Assembly (NCBI RefSeq): GCF_900114355.1
Contig: NZ_FOSS01000005.1
Span: 248,001-312,000, forward strand
Length of the DNA stretch: 64,000 nucleotides
DNA from: Lysobacter sp. cf310
Lineage (GTDB): Bacteria > Pseudomonadota > Gammaproteobacteria > Xanthomonadales > Xanthomonadaceae
Reading direction: 5' to 3'
Both the position numbers and the translations under genes were made by a program. Positions 9,925 through 19,322 of this stretch are shown here, one piece after another. The notes under the pieces were generated by a model that was not told the origin of the DNA, did not search any database, and was given only the letters and a program-made list of their open reading frames with translations. The number at the start of each line of letters is the position of its first letter. The stretch's first letter is position 1.

Positions 9925-10253
9925 GGTTCGGTTGCGACGGGTGGCGCCCGTCGCCGCTGCATGCGGTCCAGCCTCGCAGGATTGCGGTGACCGCCGCATC
10001 ATCGTCGTTGCCACGATGGCGTTCGATGCGGTGCGCCTGCGGCTTACCGCATCCTACGGTTGCGCGCCGGCTCGCCCTTGCCGCTGCTTTGGCCCGTCAT
10101 TACCTGGAGGGCGGGAATGACGGCAACGGCGCAGAGCTCCGCTCGATCCGCTCGTCTCTCCCGGATTCATCGCTGAGGCAGACGACAACGCCCCTCGCCC
10201 TGCCACCCAACAACCCTTAGCATCGACATCCGAACCCACACAGGAGCGCCGCC
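9925..10253. other. Intergenic region with hairpin and repeat, no gene
   Basis: The 329-bp gap holds a hairpin (GCGACGGG/CCCGTCGC, 9934-9954) just after the upstream stop and a GTAGGATGCG-family element at about 9977-10057 ending ATCCTAC. A ribosome site (CAGGAG) precedes the gene at 10254. No plausible coding sequence was seen. Confidence 0.6.
9977..10057. repeat. GTAGGATGCG-type inverted intergenic element, copy 2
   Basis: This is a diverged copy with a GGATTGCGGTGA left end and a GCATCCTAC right end. The internal 'CCGCATCATCG' stretch is shared with the copy at 24605-24686. Confidence 0.5.
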
Positions 10254-10631
10254 ATGGGCTTGCTCGACACCCTGCTCGGCCACGCCGGCGACAAGCCGGT
10301 GGACAAGATCGCCGAAGACTTCATGCCCCTGCTCGCGCCGGGCGAAACCGTGCAGCGCGCGTTCGGCGAGATCCGCGACCTGATCGTGTTCACCGACCGC
10401 CGCCTGATCCTGGTCGACAAGCAGGGCGTGACCGGTCGCAAGACCGAGTTCCTCAGCCTGCCCTACCGCAGCGTGGTGATGTTCTCGCTGGAAACCGCGG
10501 GCCATTTCGATCTCGAATCGGAACTGCGGGTCTGGGTCTCGGGCCAGCCGGCGCCGATCGTGCGCCACCTCGGCCGCAGCAGCGGCGCCGAGGACATCAT
10601 CGCGCTGCTGGCGCAGAACTCGCCGCGTTGA
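10254..10631 (+). CDS. Bacterial PH-domain protein
   Basis: The small cytoplasmic protein has 125 residues and no signal peptide. It is made essentially of one pleckstrin-like domain: '[20 protein letters not shown]' followed by 'RLILVDKQG' and '[13 protein letters not shown]' matches the bacterial PH (bPH, PF08000-type) pattern of short standalone proteins. Its function is unknown; such proteins are often annotated as conserved hypothetical. CCA transferase starts 22 nt downstream and may be co-transcribed. Confidence 0.75.
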   Translation: MGLLDTLLGHAGDKPVDKIAEDFMPLLAPGETVQRAFGEIRDLIVFTDRRLILVDKQGVTGRKTEFLSLPYRSVVMFSLETAGHFDLESELRVWVSGQPAPIVRHLGRSSGAEDIIALLAQNSPR

Positions 10632-10653
10632 GCCCGCGGCCGACGGCGATGCG

Positions 10654-11874
10654 ATGAAGACTTACCTGGTCGGCGGCGCCGTCCGCGATCGCCTGCTCGG
10701 ACGGACGCCGGGCGATCGCGACTACGTGGTGGTCGGCGCCACCCCGGAGGCGATGCTCGACGCCGGCTACAAGCCGGTCGGGCGCGACTTCCCGGTGTTC
10801 CTGCATCCGGACACCGGCGAGGAGTACGCGCTGGCGCGCACCGAACGCAAATCCGGGCGCGGCTACCGCGGCTTCGTCGTCGACGCCGATCCCTCGGTCT
10901 CGCTGGAGGAAGACCTGGGCCGGCGCGACTTCACCATCAACGCCATCGCCCAGGACGAAGACGGCCGCCTGGTCGATCCCTACGGCGGCGCGCGCGACCT
11001 GGACGCGCGCGTGCTGCGTCACGTCGGTCCGGCCTTCGTCGAGGATCCGCTGCGGGTGCTGCGCGCCGCCCGTTTCATGGCGCGCTTCGCCGCGCTGGGC
11101 TTCAGCGTCGCGCCGGAAACCACCGCCTTGATGCGGCACATGGCCGAGTCCGGCGAGCTCGCCGAATTGGTGCCCGAACGCGTATGGCAGGAGCTGCGGC
11201 GCGCGCTCGCCAGCGAACGGCCCTCGGCCTTCCTGCGCACCCTGCGCGAGGCCGGCGCGCTGGGCGCGGTGCTGCCGGAAGTGGACGCGCTGTACGGCGT
11301 GCCGCAGCCGGCGCAGTACCACCCCGAGGTCGACAGCGGACTGCACACCGAACTGGTCTGCGACATGGCCGCGCGGCTGGCGCCGGGCGACGATCTGATC
11401 GGCTATGCCGCGCTCACCCACGACCTGGGCAAGGCGCTGACGCCGAGCGAGGCGCTGCCCAAGCATCACGGTCACGAGCGTGCGGGCCTGGAGCCCTTGC
11501 GCGCACTCAACGAGCGCCTGAAGGTGCCGACCGAACATCGCCAACTCGCCGAGGCCGCGTGCCGCGAGCACCTCAACGTGCACCGCTACGACGAGTTGCG
11601 CGCGGCCACGGTGTACGAGCTGATCGCGCGCTGCGACGGCTTCCGCCAACCCGAGCGCGTGCGCCGCCTCAGCCTGGTCTGCGAGGCCGACAAGCGCGGC
11701 CGCACCGGCCTGTCCGAGGTCGACTACCCGCAGGCGCAGCGCCTGCGCGACGCCCTCGACGCCGCGCTCGCGGTGCGCGCCACGGACGTCGCCGCCGGCC
11801 GCAGCGGCCCCGAAGTCGGCGAAGCCCTGCGCCGCGCGCGCATCGCCGCGATCGCCGTCGTAAACGGCAAATAG
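10654..11874 (+). CDS. cca: Multifunctional CCA-adding tRNA nucleotidyltransferase
   Basis: The enzyme adds and repairs the 3' CCA end of tRNA. The 406-residue product matches the gammaproteobacterial Cca length. The class II nucleotidyltransferase core has 'YLVGGAVRD' (4-12) and the metal-binding Asp21-x-Asp23 in 'GDRDYVVVG'. '[11 protein letters not shown]' and '[16 protein letters not shown]' follow. A C-terminal HD phosphohydrolase domain with His256-Asp257 ('THDLGKAL') is present, so this is the long multifunctional form that also has phosphatase and 2',3'-cyclic phosphodiesterase activity. Confidence 0.95.
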   Translation: MKTYLVGGAVRDRLLGRTPGDRDYVVVGATPEAMLDAGYKPVGRDFPVFLHPDTGEEYALARTERKSGRGYRGFVVDADPSVSLEEDLGRRDFTINAIAQDEDGRLVDPYGGARDLDARVLRHVGPAFVEDPLRVLRAARFMARFAALGFSVAPETTALMRHMAESGELAELVPERVWQELRRALASERPSAFLRTLREAGALGAVLPEVDALYGVPQPAQYHPEVDSGLHTELVCDMAARLAPGDDLIGYAALTHDLGKALTPSEALPKHHGHERAGLEPLRALNERLKVPTEHRQLAEAACREHLNVHRYDELRAATVYELIARCDGFRQPERVRRLSLVCEADKRGRTGLSEVDYPQAQRLRDALDAALAVRATDVAAGRSGPEVGEALRRARIAAIAVVNGK

Positions 11875-12743
11875 TCCGGCGCACCGCCTGCCTTGGCGCT
11901 CCGGCTCGGTAGCGCCGCTCTCACAGCGCCAGCGCAACGCACCCCGAACATCGCCCGCCCCCACCCACGCCCCTTCCGATCACCACCTGTAGGAGCGGCG
12001 CAAGCCGCGACCGCGAAACCGCACCCACGACGAAACCAACCACGCACGCCGAATCCCGGGTCGCGGCTCGCGCCGCTCCTACCCGGCCCTGCCAACTCCT
12101 CTTTCTGCTTCCTGTGGGAGCGGCGTAAGCCGCGATAAATGCCCCGCACTCGTCGCGCAACCTGCGTCATCGCCGCAGCCCAATCGCGGCTCACGCCGCT
12201 CCCACAGCGCCAGCGCAACCCGCCCCGAACATCGCTCGCCCCCACCCACGCCCCTTCCGATCACCCCCTGTAGGAGCGGCGCAAGCCGCGACCGCGACAC
12301 CGCACCCACGACGAAACCAACGACACACGCCGAATTCCGGGTCGCGGCTCGCGCCGCTCCTACCCGGCCATCCCGACACCGCTTTCTGCTTCCTGTGGGA
12401 GCGGCGTAAGCCGCGATGAATGCCCCGCACTCGTCGCGCAACTCGCGTCACCGCCGCAGCCCAATCGCGGCTCACGCCGCTCCCACAGCGCCAGCGCAAC
12501 GCACCCCGAACATCGCTCGCCCCCACCCACGCCCCTTCCGATCGCCACCTGTAGGAGCGGCGCAAGCCGCGACCGCGAAACCGCACCCACGACGAAACCA
12601 ACCACGCACGCCGAATCCCGAGTCGCGGCTCACGCCGCTCCTACCCGGCGCTGCCAACTCCGCTTTCCTGCTTTCTGTGGGAGCGGCTCGCGCCGCTCCT
12701 ACCCGGCCCTGCCGATTCCGCTCCCACCCAGGCAGGCACACCA
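11875..12743. repeat. Tandem REP array with 281-bp period
   Basis: This gene-free stretch after cca is filled with alternating REP pairs. Type A units (GTAGGAGCGGC ends) lie at 11989-12082, 12270-12363 and 12551-12644, exactly 281 bp apart. Type B units (TGTGGGAGCGGC ends) lie at 12113-12206 and 12394-12487, also 281 bp apart. The right end of another B unit is visible near 11914-11925, and a collapsed B/A remnant at about 12675-12704. The spacers between units are repeated as well, so this is a true tandem amplification of an A+B module. No coding sequence was seen. Confidence 0.85.
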
Positions 12744-12784
12744 GAAAAACGAAACGCCGGGCGGCCTCGCGGCCGCCCGGCGTT
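12744..12784 (-). terminator. Rho-independent terminator of the TonB receptor gene
   Basis: A 14-bp perfect stem (12753-12766 with 12771-12784, TCGC loop) is followed on the minus strand by TCGTTTTTC. It lies 26 nt past the stop codon at 12810. Confidence 0.85.
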
Positions 12785-12809
12785 CCAACCACTCCATCGG
12801 TGTCGCGAA

Positions 12810-15317
12810 TCAGAAGCGATAGTCCAGCCGCACGTAGTAGCTGCCGCCGTTCATGCCGAAGGGCATGGTTTCCCAGCCGTACTTGAAGCCCAGCGACGGG
12901 AACGGATTCACGCCCGGGTTGTCGGCGCCGACCGACCACTTGTCGGGGTACTGGTCGAAGATGTTGTTGCCTCCGACGGTGAGGTGCAGGTCGTCGGTGA
13001 ACGAGTAACGCACCGCCAGATCGAACAGCGTCTTGCCGCCCCAGGTCTGTTCCGGCGCGAAGAACTCGCCGGTGACCGAACCGTAGTAGTTGGCGCGGCC
13101 GGTGATCGTCCACGGGCCGGTTTCGTACACGCTCTGCAGCACGTGATGCGCGCGCGGCTGGCCGCGCTCGACCAGGGTGATCTGCGCCGCGTCGAACAGC
13201 TGGCCCGGGGCCAGGATCGGCGAGTTCGAATGGATCTCGCGCACTTCGGTCTTGTTGAAGTGCACCAGCGCGGTCAGGGTCAGGTTGCTGCCGCTGGCGA
13301 ACTCGGTGTTGTGGTTGGCGACGATGTCCAGGCCGGTGGTGCGGGTGTCGATGGCGTTGGTGAAGAACTGCGCCTGACCGACGCGGAACGGCGCCAGCGC
13401 GCCGGCGATCGGGCAGTTGCTGAAGTTGGCCGCGCAGGGCTGGCCGTCGTTGCCGACCGACTCGGGCGCGATCACGCCGGAGAAGATGATGCGGTCGTCG
13501 ATGTCGATGCGGAACAGGTCGGCGCTCAGCGAGAAGCGCTCGTTGGGCTTGAACACCATGCCCACCGAACCGCTGCGCGAGGTCTCTTCCTTCAGCGGCG
13601 CCACGCCCAGCGCGCGGGTGACCGCGCTGTCCTGACGCGCGGTCAGGGTGTCGGTGAGGGTGCCGTCGGGGTTGAGGTTGGTCGAGACCTGGTTGTAGTA
13701 CTGCTGCTGCACGCCCGGCGCGCGGAAGCCGGTGGACAGCGTGCCGCGCACGGCGAAGGTCTCGGTGGCGTTGAAGCGCGCCGACAGCTTGCCGGTGGTG
13801 GTGTTGCCGAAGTCGGAGTAGTCCTCGAAGCGCACCGCGCCGCCGAGCAGGAAGCGATCGGTCAGGTTGGTCTCGGCGTCGAAGTACAGCGCCATGCTGT
13901 GGCGGCCTTCGTCGACCTCGGTGCCCGGGGTGAAGCCCGGGAAGCCCTGGATGCCGCCCGGCGCGATGTCGCCGGTCTGGCCGCGAATGATGATGGCCGG
14001 GTTGTTGGTGCGACCGTACATGTACGACACCGGGTCGCCCGCTTCGATCGCGTAGTTGTCCTGGCGCCATTCGAAACCGGTGGCCAGGTACAGGCGGTTG
14101 TCGTTGAAGCCGTCGACGCTGCCGCGGAAATCTAGGTTGAAGGTGGTCTGGTCGTACTTGAGCGTGCCGGTCTTGGCGGTGGTCGGCGAGGCGGCGTAGA
14201 TGCCGGCGGCCGGGTTGGCCGGATCGCGCGGTTCGTACCACCAGCTCACGTTGACCGAGTTGGCCTCTTCGAAGCCGAACTTGCTGCGGCCGTGATTGAT
14301 CGAGATGTCCCAATCCCAGTTCTCGCCGATCGGCGCCTTGTAGCCCACCGCCAGCGAGGCGTCGTCGACCGTGGTCAGGATGTTGGGCAGGAAGCCGTTG
14401 GGGTACAGCGCCGGCACCGTGCGGTTGTCGCCGGCGCTGCGGAAGAAGCCGGAGGAATCGCCTTCGCGGCGCGAGATGCCGCCGAACCAGTACAGCTCGC
14501 CCTTGCCCACCGGCAGGCCGGCGTTGAGCCACAGGTAGTAGTCCTTGGCGTCGGCGTCGCCCAGGCGCTGGGTCACGCGCGGCGGGTTGGTGCGCAGGCT
14601 GTCGGGGCCGGCGCGGTTGGTCTCGTTGCGGTTGCGCGCTTCGGCCGACAGGTTGATGAAACCGTCGGCGCCGAGCTTGAAGCCGGTATTGACCGAGCCG
14701 TGCAGCATCTCGCCGTCGCCGGCGTAGTACTGCGAACCCTCGATCGACAGCTCGGTGTGGTCGGTCTGGCGCTTGAGGATGATGTTGATCACGCCCGCGA
14801 TCGCGTCCGAACCGTACTGGGCGGCGGCGCCGTCGCGCAGCACTTCGATGCGCTCGATCGCCGAGACCGGAATCGCGTTGATGTCGGTACCGGCCGAACC
14901 GCGGCCGATGGTCTGCTGCACGTTGACCAGCGCCTGCTGATGGCGACGCTTGCCGTTGACCAGCACCAGCACCTGGTCCGGGCCCAGCGCGCGCAGCGTG
15001 GCCGGGCGCAGGATGTCGGTACCGTCGCTGACGAAGGTACGCGAGAAGTTGAACGAGGGCTCCAGCATCTGCAGGATCTGGCCGACCTCGAGCGCGCCGG
15101 TGGCGTTGATCTCTTCGCGGCCGATCACGTCCACGGGTGCAGCGGTGTCCTCGGCGGTGCGGCCGCGCACGCGCGAACCGGTGACCTGGACGGCGTCCAG
15201 CGTGGTCGCGGTGTCCTCGGCGGGGGCCGCGGTCTGGGCGTAGACGGGGGCGACGGCGCTGGCGGCCATGGCGGCGGCCACGGCCAGCGCCAGTCGGTTG
15301 CGGTGCACTGCGGACAT
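12810..15317 (-). CDS. TonB-dependent outer-membrane receptor
   Basis: The 835-residue receptor has a signal peptide ending near 'APVYAQ' and a TonB-box-like 'LDAVQVTGSR'. The plug domain shows 'VLVLVNGKRRHQ', 'IERIEVLRDGAA' and '[12 protein letters not shown]', and a 22-strand-type barrel ends 'YYVRLDYRF'. The 'NGKRRHQQALVN' plug form is common in the large Xanthomonadaceae receptor families, often tied to carbohydrate or peptide uptake, but no transporter or hydrolase neighbour identifies the ligand. It is monocistronic, with a strong terminator downstream. Confidence 0.92.
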   Translation of the reverse strand: MSAVHRNRLALAVAAAMAASAVAPVYAQTAAPAEDTATTLDAVQVTGSRVRGRTAEDTAAPVDVIGREEINATGALEVGQILQMLEPSFNFSRTFVSDGTDILRPATLRALGPDQVLVLVNGKRRHQQALVNVQQTIGRGSAGTDINAIPVSAIERIEVLRDGAAAQYGSDAIAGVINIILKRQTDHTELSIEGSQYYAGDGEMLHGSVNTGFKLGADGFINLSAEARNRNETNRAGPDSLRTNPPRVTQRLGDADAKDYYLWLNAGLPVGKGELYWFGGISRREGDSSGFFRSAGDNRTVPALYPNGFLPNILTTVDDASLAVGYKAPIGENWDWDISINHGRSKFGFEEANSVNVSWWYEPRDPANPAAGIYAASPTTAKTGTLKYDQTTFNLDFRGSVDGFNDNRLYLATGFEWRQDNYAIEAGDPVSYMYGRTNNPAIIIRGQTGDIAPGGIQGFPGFTPGTEVDEGRHSMALYFDAETNLTDRFLLGGAVRFEDYSDFGNTTTGKLSARFNATETFAVRGTLSTGFRAPGVQQQYYNQVSTNLNPDGTLTDTLTARQDSAVTRALGVAPLKEETSRSGSVGMVFKPNERFSLSADLFRIDIDDRIIFSGVIAPESVGNDGQPCAANFSNCPIAGALAPFRVGQAQFFTNAIDTRTTGLDIVANHNTEFASGSNLTLTALVHFNKTEVREIHSNSPILAPGQLFDAAQITLVERGQPRAHHVLQSVYETGPWTITGRANYYGSVTGEFFAPEQTWGGKTLFDLAVRYSFTDDLHLTVGGNNIFDQYPDKWSVGADNPGVNPFPSLGFKYGWETMPFGMNGGSYYVRLDYRF

Positions 15318-15445
15318 GGTCGTTTCCTTGCGAAAGGGTCGGGGGACGGACTTCCCGAAAGTCCGGCCCGAGGTTCACAAGTTCTTAACCTTTGCGCAAT
15401 ACGTCGTGTGACTGTGCCGACTTTGGCTTTACCAACCCGATCACA

Positions 15446-15886
15446 CTATGACAAACGAGTTCCGGCCAAACGGGCATCGATGCGCTGCAACATGAGCGCC
15501 AGCGGCGTGGAGGCGGTGACCAGCCCCGTCAGCGCCCCGAGGGCGTTGGCCAGGGCGTCGCGGCTGTCGCCCATGCGGCTGTCGGTGAGCGCGGCTTGCG
15601 CGTATTCCAGCGCCACCCCCAGCACGATCAGGCCGGCCGCGCTCAGCGCCTGCGGGCGCATGCGCGCGAACAGCATGCCGGCGTAGGCCGACAGCGCGGC
15701 GTAAGTGAGGAAGTGGCCGACCTTGTCGGAGCCGGCGAACGGCGACGGCGGCAGGTCGCCCGCCGGCAGCAGCGACACCGCGATCACCGCCAGCACGCCG
15801 GCCGCGCCCAGGGCCAGCCAGCGCCGCGGGGTATGGAACGGGCGCAGCCAGGGGCCCTTGCGGGCATCGCCCTTGCCCGCCCTCAC
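15446..15886 (-). CDS. VanZ-like membrane protein
   Basis: The protein has 146 residues and about four hydrophobic segments. The VanZ-like pattern is 'GSDKVGHFLTYAALSAY' followed by 'EYAQAALTDSRMGDSRDALANALGAL', the D/R-rich segment typical of the family. I chose GTG at 15886 because it overlaps the TGA of the upstream methyltransferase gene (GTGA) and keeps the whole domain; an alternative start would be internal. VanZ-like proteins are inner-membrane proteins of poorly defined role, named after a teicoplanin-resistance accessory gene. Confidence 0.8.
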   Translation of the reverse strand: MRAGKGDARKGPWLRPFHTPRRWLALGAAGVLAVIAVSLLPAGDLPPSPFAGSDKVGHFLTYAALSAYAGMLFARMRPQALSAAGLIVLGVALEYAQAALTDSRMGDSRDALANALGALTGLVTASTPLALMLQRIDARLAGTRLS

Positions 15887-17097
15887 AGGCGGTGGCTCAG
15901 ATCGCCGGCCAGGAAGGCGATCCCGAACTCGACGTCCTTCTCGAAGCCCATGACCTGGAAGCGTTCGCCCATCTCGCTGGGCAGGGTCAGGCGCTTGATC
16001 TCGTTGTGGCGGCGCTGGCGTTCGGCCTCGTCGGTTATCGCCTCGATGCGTTCGAGCACGCCGGCCAGGCCGTTGCCGAGCAGGAAGCTGGCCTGCGAGC
16101 AGTAGCCAGCGAAATCGAAACCGGCGGCGACGCCGGCCTCGGCCAGAGCGGTGAAGTCCACCGAGGCGGTGATGTCCTGCAAACCCGGCCACAGCAGCGG
16201 ATCGTGGTGCATGCGATGGCGGTAGAACGCGCGCAGGGTGCCGTCGCTGCGCTCGGGCGCGTAGTACTCGGCGCGCGCGTAGCCGTAGTCGACGAACAGC
16301 ATCGCGCCCGCGCGCATGCCGCCGGACACGGCCTGGATCCAGTACGGCAGCTGCGGCAGCAGCTCGGAGCGATAGCCTTCCTCGAACTCCCGTTCCAGCC
16401 GGCGTTCGACCTGACGCACGGCATTACCGAGGAAAGCGTCGGCCTCGCGCAGCTCGCGCGCGAAACCGTCGCCGTCGATCACGATGTTCTCTTCGTAGAC
16501 CTCGCCGTTGCGGATCGCGAAGCGCGGCGTCGGCAGGGCATCGATGACTTCGTTGGCGAACAGCACGCCGTCCCAGTCTTCCGGGAACGGCCCGTCCAGC
16601 CACTCGACCAGCTCGAACAGCGGCGGCGTCAGCCGTTGCTGCAGGCGTTCGCGCTGGCGATGGCGCAGCTCGGCGCTGGGTTCGAGGATGGCGTAGCGAT
16701 CGGGCAAAGCATCCAGTTCGAGCAGGCGTTTGAGCGCGACCTCGGCGAAGGCGCCGGTACCGCCGCCCAGCTCGAGGAAACGCGCGCCCGGCCCGAGCTG
16801 GCGCAGCACCGGCGCCACCGCTTCGGCCACGCAGGCGGCGAACACCGGTCCGATCTCGGGCGCGGTGACGAAATCGCCGTCGTCGCCGAACTTGCGCGCG
16901 CCGGCGCTGTAGTAGCCCAGGCCGGGCGCGTACAGGGCCAGCTCCATGTAGCGCGAAAACGGGATCGCGCCCTCGTTGACCCCGATCTGCTCGCGGATCA
17001 GCGCCTCCAGGCGCGCGCTGTGCTCCAGGGCGTCCTGGCCCGGCGCGGGCAGCGTCGCGGCTTCGCGGTGGGGGTCGTTCGGGGTGGGGTCGGGCAT
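15883..17097 (-). CDS. SAM-dependent methyltransferase, MidA/NDUFAF7 (DUF185) family
   Basis: The 404-residue protein shows the family opening 'IPFSRYMELALYAPGLGYYS', then 'DFVTAPEIGPVFAACVA', and the SAM-binding 'FLELGGGTGAFAEVAL'. These are the signature segments of MidA/NDUFAF7 proteins. NDUFAF7 dimethylates an arginine of a complex I subunit in mitochondria; the bacterial target is unproven, and a complex I role here is inference. It is translationally coupled to the downstream VanZ-like gene. Confidence 0.88.
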   Translation of the reverse strand: MPDPTPNDPHREAATLPAPGQDALEHSARLEALIREQIGVNEGAIPFSRYMELALYAPGLGYYSAGARKFGDDGDFVTAPEIGPVFAACVAEAVAPVLRQLGPGARFLELGGGTGAFAEVALKRLLELDALPDRYAILEPSAELRHRQRERLQQRLTPPLFELVEWLDGPFPEDWDGVLFANEVIDALPTPRFAIRNGEVYEENIVIDGDGFARELREADAFLGNAVRQVERRLEREFEEGYRSELLPQLPYWIQAVSGGMRAGAMLFVDYGYARAEYYAPERSDGTLRAFYRHRMHHDPLLWPGLQDITASVDFTALAEAGVAAGFDFAGYCSQASFLLGNGLAGVLERIEAITDEAERQRRHNEIKRLTLPSEMGERFQVMGFEKDVEFGIAFLAGDLSHRL

Positions 17098-17140
17098 GGC
17101 GGCTTGGGGGCGCAGCGGGCGGTCTGCAGTATAAGTAACT

Positions 17141-17204
17141 AGTGCAAAGTAACGGGTAACGCGCAGGAGCCGTGCTTTTCACTGGTTACGCGTTACTACG
17201 CACT
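17141..17204. repeat. Long imperfect inverted repeat upstream of pteridine reductase
   Basis: The left arm 17141-17163 (AGTGCAAAGTAACGGGTAACG...) is nearly the reverse complement of 17181-17204 (...CGCGTTACTACGCACT), with a 17-nt loop. It lies between two divergent genes, just ahead of the start at 17230. It could be a palindromic intergenic repeat or a regulatory dyad; no T-run follows. Confidence 0.55.
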
Positions 17205-17229
17205 GGTTGCTGCCCCCATAGACACGCCT

Positions 17230-17982
17230 ATGTCCGCCACTCCCGCCACTCCCGTCGCCCTGATCACCGGCAGCGCCAAGCGCATCGGCGCCGCGATCGC
17301 GCGCGCGCTGCACGCCGACGGCTACGACCTGGCCCTGCACTACCGCGGCTCGGGCGAGGCCATGGCCGCGCTCGCGGCCGAGCTGGAAGCTGCGCGCCCG
17401 GGCAGCACCTTGACCTTGCAGGCCGACCTGGCCGAGTTCGATCGCCTGCCCGAGCTGATCGCACAGACGGTCGGCCGCTACGGCCGCCTCGACGCCCTGG
17501 TCAACAACGCCTCGGGTTTCGCGCCCACGCCGATCGGCAGCGCCACGCCCGCGCAATGGGACGCGCTGTTCGCCAGCAACGCGCGCGCGCCGTTCTTCCT
17601 GGCGCAGGCCGCCGCGCCGCACCTGAAGGCCGCGCGCGGCGCGATCGTGAACCTGGTCGACATCTACGCCGAGCGCCCACTGCGCGACCACAGCCTGTAC
17701 TGCATGGCCAAGGCCGCGCTGGTGATGGCCACGCGTGCGCTGGCGCTGGAACTGGCACCGGACGTACGGGTGAACGCGGTCGCGCCGGGCGCGATCCTGT
17801 GGCCGGAAGCCGAGGGCGCCAAGGACGAGGCGGCCAAGGCGGCGATGCTGGCGCGCACGCCGCTGGGCCGCACTGGCAGCGCCGAGGAAATCGCCGAAGC
17901 GGTGCGCTGGCTGCTGCGCGAGGCGCGCTATACCACCGGGCAGGTGCTGCGAGTGGATGGCGGGCGCTTGCTGGGGGGGTGA
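17230..17982 (+). CDS. Pteridine reductase (FolM/PTR1-like SDR)
   Basis: The 250-residue SDR has 'ITGSAKRIGAAIA' (about 13-25), where an arginine-containing variant of the glycine-rich motif is typical of pteridine reductases. 'NNASGF', 'DIYAERPL' and the catalytic 'YCMAKAAL' follow. PTR1/FolM enzymes reduce dihydrobiopterin, dihydromonapterin or dihydrofolate with NADPH. folK and folB lie 1.3-3 kb downstream on the other strand, which supports a pterin role. A generic SDR is the alternative. Confidence 0.8.
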   Translation: MSATPATPVALITGSAKRIGAAIARALHADGYDLALHYRGSGEAMAALAAELEAARPGSTLTLQADLAEFDRLPELIAQTVGRYGRLDALVNNASGFAPTPIGSATPAQWDALFASNARAPFFLAQAAAPHLKAARGAIVNLVDIYAERPLRDHSLYCMAKAALVMATRALALELAPDVRVNAVAPGAILWPEAEGAKDEAAKAAMLARTPLGRTGSAEEIAEAVRWLLREARYTTGQVLRVDGGRLLGG

Positions 17983-18307
17983 GGCTCAAAGCCTTCGACT
18001 CTCCCATTCCTCACGCCTTTCTTCTTTTCGTACTCCCTTCTCCCGCAGGCGGGAGAAGGTGCCCGAAGGGCGGATGAGGGCAGCGACTGAGATTGGAGCT
18101 ATACGCCCGCGGCGGCCCTCACCCCAACCCCTCTCCCGCCAGCGGGAGAGGGGCTATCTCACGCCCTTCTTCGCACTCCCTTCTCCCACAGGCGGGAGAA
18201 GGTGCCCGAAGGGCGGATGAGGGCAGCGACTGAGGTTGGAGCTACACGCCCGCAGCGGCCCTCACCCCAGCCTCTCTCCCGCCAGCGAGAGAGAGGCTAT
18301 CGGTTCA
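17983..18307. repeat. Tandem duplication of a ~145-bp hairpin-rich intergenic element
   Basis: The gap holds two copies, about 18011-18158 and 18159-18300, of a module with CCTTCTCCCGCAGGCGGGAG, then GGTGCCCGAAGGGCGGATGAG, and finally CCCTCACCCCA...CTCTCCCGCCAGCG. The copies differ at several scattered positions. The first and last parts can pair with each other and also form local hairpins. It looks like a non-coding dispersed element; no gene was seen in the gap. Confidence 0.7.
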
Positions 18308-19138
18308 TTACCTGGCCTGAAACGCCGACTGCAACTCCAGCGCGCGAAACGCCTCCGGCGCCTCGCCGTCGGTCGCGTAGCGGTACAGCGCCGCCGAGTA
18401 GATGCCGCTCAGCGCCGCCTGGTACACGCCCAGCAGCAGCACCGCGATCAGGAACAGCGCGCCCACCGCGATCGCCAGGCCCACCGAGACCTGCGCCGCC
18501 GCGAAGGCCAGCGCCGCGCCCACCACGATCACCGCGAAGGTGATCAGACCGAACGCCGCGCCGATGCCGACGTTGCCGATCGCGTTCTCGCCCCAGGTCT
18601 GCTTGAGCAGGCCGATGCTGCGCTTGAGCGCGTCGATCGGGCCGACGTTCTGGCTCACCAGCACCGGCACCACCATGAAGGTAGCCAGGGTCCAGGCCGC
18701 GCCCAGGCCGGAGCCGATCATGCGCACGATGAAGTTGTTGTCGCGGTCCTTCAGCGACTGCAGGATCAGGCCCACGGTCGCGGCGATCGCGGCGTAGCCC
18801 AGGATCGAGGGCAGGCGCGACTTGGCCGCGTTGAAGCCGTCGCGCAGGGTCGGATCGCCGCCGTCGAGGCGGATCATGGCCGCGCCGACCAGGGCGCAGT
18901 TGAAGAAGATGATCACGCTGTACTGGCAGAAGTAGAACAGGAAGCCGAACACGATCCCGCCCACGCCGACGCCGTTCTCGAACAGGCGCAAGGCGAACAT
19001 CGGCACCAGGAAGGTCGCCAGCACCAGCAGCGTGGCCGCGCCGGACAGGATCGGGAACAGCATCAGTTCCTTGTCCGAGCGCAACACGCCCGCGCTCGCC
19101 TTGACCAGGCCCCAGCTACGCGAAAACTTTTCGAACAT
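18308..19138 (-). CDS. Multipass membrane protein, DUF6159-like
   Basis: The protein has 276 residues. It starts 'MFEKFSRSWGLVKAS', includes 'VLRSDKELMLFPILSG', and contains six or so hydrophobic segments. The pattern of a soluble start, a 'DKELM.FP' motif and 'LVSQNVGPIDALKRSIGLLKQTWGEN' fits the uncharacterised DUF6159 membrane family; this assignment is from memory of the family. The start at 19138 follows GGGGGATCG. No functional hint comes from neighbours. Confidence 0.65.
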   Translation of the reverse strand: MFEKFSRSWGLVKASAGVLRSDKELMLFPILSGAATLLVLATFLVPMFALRLFENGVGVGGIVFGFLFYFCQYSVIIFFNCALVGAAMIRLDGGDPTLRDGFNAAKSRLPSILGYAAIAATVGLILQSLKDRDNNFIVRMIGSGLGAAWTLATFMVVPVLVSQNVGPIDALKRSIGLLKQTWGENAIGNVGIGAAFGLITFAVIVVGAALAFAAAQVSVGLAIAVGALFLIAVLLLGVYQAALSGIYSAALYRYATDGEAPEAFRALELQSAFQAR

Positions 19139-19322
19139 CGTGCGATCCCCCGTGGATGAATGGACGCATGCTCGGGCCAAACTCGGCACATCGCAAGCGT
19201 TGGCGTGCGTGCGCCGACCGGCGGCGCGCTCGCTCCCCGACATAGACCCGGGCGAGGCGAGGAATGTGACCGTCGGCGAGCGCCCGGCGCGCGGGTATCG
19301 GAACGATCCGTCTACGCGCGGA

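Noticed and set aside
11989-12704. Possible CRISPR array
   Set aside because: The repeats are about 94-bp palindromic pairs with a 281-bp period and repeated spacers. There are no short unique spacers and no cas genes.
12472-15378. 968-residue minus-strand frame overlapping the second receptor
   Set aside because: It is in another frame of the receptor gene and reads through the REP array; the sequence is arginine-rich noise. The real product is 12810-15317.
15446-16192. Longer start for the VanZ-like gene
   Set aside because: The extension lies inside the methyltransferase gene in another frame. The GTG at 15886 overlapping the upstream stop is the better start.
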